Below are positions 62,977-64,000 of a stretch of DNA of 64,000 nucleotides, piece after piece. The stretch lies in the NCBI GenBank assembly GCA_028564705.1, contig JAPXFQ010002924.1, forward strand, positions 1,703,001 to 1,767,000, in the 5' to 3' direction. The notes under the pieces are model-generated. The model made no database searches. It saw only the letters and a program-made list of their open reading frames with translations, and had not been told where the DNA came from. This DNA is from Apricaphanius iberus (Eukaryota; Chordata; Actinopteri; Cyprinodontiformes; Aphaniidae). Each line of letters starts with the position of its first letter. The first letter of the stretch is position 1. The position numbers and the translations under genes are program-made.

Positions 62977-64000
62977 TTAAATATTTATTCCACCGCCATT
63001 TTTTTCATACTATATTTATTTTGAGTTTTTTTTATTTAATATAATCAGTTTTTATTCAAAAATCTCTTCTTTTTTTTTACAAAGTTAGCTTTTATTTCAT
63101 AATAGGGTTTTTTCATAATGATGTATTTATTTCAAAATACCATTTCACATAATGTCTTAGCCAGCCAATCAGAATTAGCTGTTGGGACCTGGCTGCTGAT
63201 TGGTTGGCGCTTAAACATGATGTTCCTGCAGGAGGAAAATGGGGAGGACCTGCTAAAGTCGTTTAATACTGTTATTGAATTTAATGCCTTTAGGATTTTA
63301 TATATGGCTTTATAATTCTTATAATACTGGCAGAATATTTGATCACTTTTGTAATGGGGATGTCTAATCCAAACAGCCGGTGCTGCTCCAGTGTTCTAGG
63401 TGTAAAGCTGCTCAGGGTGCCATGCCCGTGATTAGACTGGGGAAAGAGACTCAGGTCGGCTGTTTGGTACGATCATTAAAACATTTCAGAAATAACACAG
63501 AACACGTTTAAATAATCTCGCTTTAACTGACTGTAGCTAACAACCAACCAGGGCTTCCTCTCCCGTATCCTCCTAGTTGTGCTGGACAAAACAGAAAAGA
63601 TAATAGCATAAATCCGGTGCTACTGTCAGACAGCTGAGAGCTGAACCTGCGATCATTTCAGATTATATCATCCAAATGAATCAAGATGGGTCTCTGAAAC
63701 GGTTCATGATAAGTTATTCCTCTCAATATGACCTGTTAGAGCAACCAGAGCTGAACAAAGTTCCTGCAGCTCCGACCCTTTACTTAGCATGCTGCTAGCT
63801 GCTCACAGTGCCACAACAACGGGTATTCTGATTGGCTGACGGACGACTTCAGTGCTTAAATGGCTTTTTGAAATAAATACTATTATGAAAAACCTGATTA
63901 TGAAATATAACCTGACTTTGGGAAAAAGAGAGATTGGAATAAAAACTGATGGAATAATGTATATTGTTATGAAGTAAATTGCAGTGAAATAAATATTTAA
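62977..64000. mobile_element. Element with long terminal inverted repeats, reaching the window edge
   Basis: The left arm (62977 to about 63215) is the complement of the right arm (about 63785-64000). The outer 24 bases match at 21 positions (TTAAATATTTATTCCACCGC versus TTAAATATTTATTTCACTGC at their starts). Inner matches include ATCAGTTTTTATTC, TATTTCATAATAGGG/TATTTCATAATCAGG, TATTTATTTCAA and CAGCCAATCAGAAT. The centre, about 570 bp, has no coding frame of note. The true right end may lie past 64000. Confidence 0.8.

Overview
This window is vertebrate nuclear DNA, almost certainly from a teleost fish. The two recognisable protein genes are split into exons with GT-AG introns, and the intergenic and intronic DNA is AT-rich. 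It is full of microsatellites and of fish-type repeats: many decayed Tc1/mariner copies, hAT, PIF/Harbinger and piggyBac-like MITEs, tRNA-like SINEs and LINE tails. No prokaryotic operon, CRISPR array, viral genome or toxin gene was seen.

Layout, left to right. (1) 312-479 is a short terminal exon on the + strand ending in a C2H2-like zinc finger. It is tentatively the last exon of tank, followed by a 3'UTR with a polyA signal at 743-748. (2) About 0.8-34 kb is a gene desert. It holds degenerate transposons, a decayed copy of the 5' end of 28S rRNA (12923-13197), a second copy of part of the tbr1 3'UTR (4293-4465), and several complex non-repetitive blocks that are candidate regulatory elements. 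Two of those blocks (9222-9396 and 10339-10548) look like diverged duplicates of each other. (3) 34391-37986 is a complete six-exon tbr1 gene (T-box brain transcription factor, predicted 678 aa), with a (TATC)n microsatellite directly after the stop codon. (4) 42653-59036 holds the first seven coding exons (286 codons) of slc4a10, a sodium-coupled bicarbonate transporter. The introns are packed with nested transposons and the rest of the gene lies beyond the window. (5) 59-64 kb is slc4a10 intron with SINE and LINE remnants and a long inverted-repeat element reaching the window edge.

The order tank?-tbr1-slc4a10, all on the + strand, matches the tetrapod order TANK-PSMD14-TBR1-SLC4A10 except that no psmd14 exon is visible. 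This fits one of the two paralogous regions left by the teleost genome duplication, but I cannot tell tbr1a from tbr1b. tbr1 is a forebrain glutamatergic-neuron transcription factor and slc4a10 a neuronal and choroid-plexus pH regulator. They are neighbours by ancestral synteny, not as a pathway.

I found no convincing new biological system. The most unusual points are the duplicated tbr1 3'UTR segment, the duplicated non-coding block, the 28S rRNA relic, the datable nested transposons, and a perfect 16-bp hairpin. Percent identities and repeat-family names are by eye and from memory of the families, without any search.
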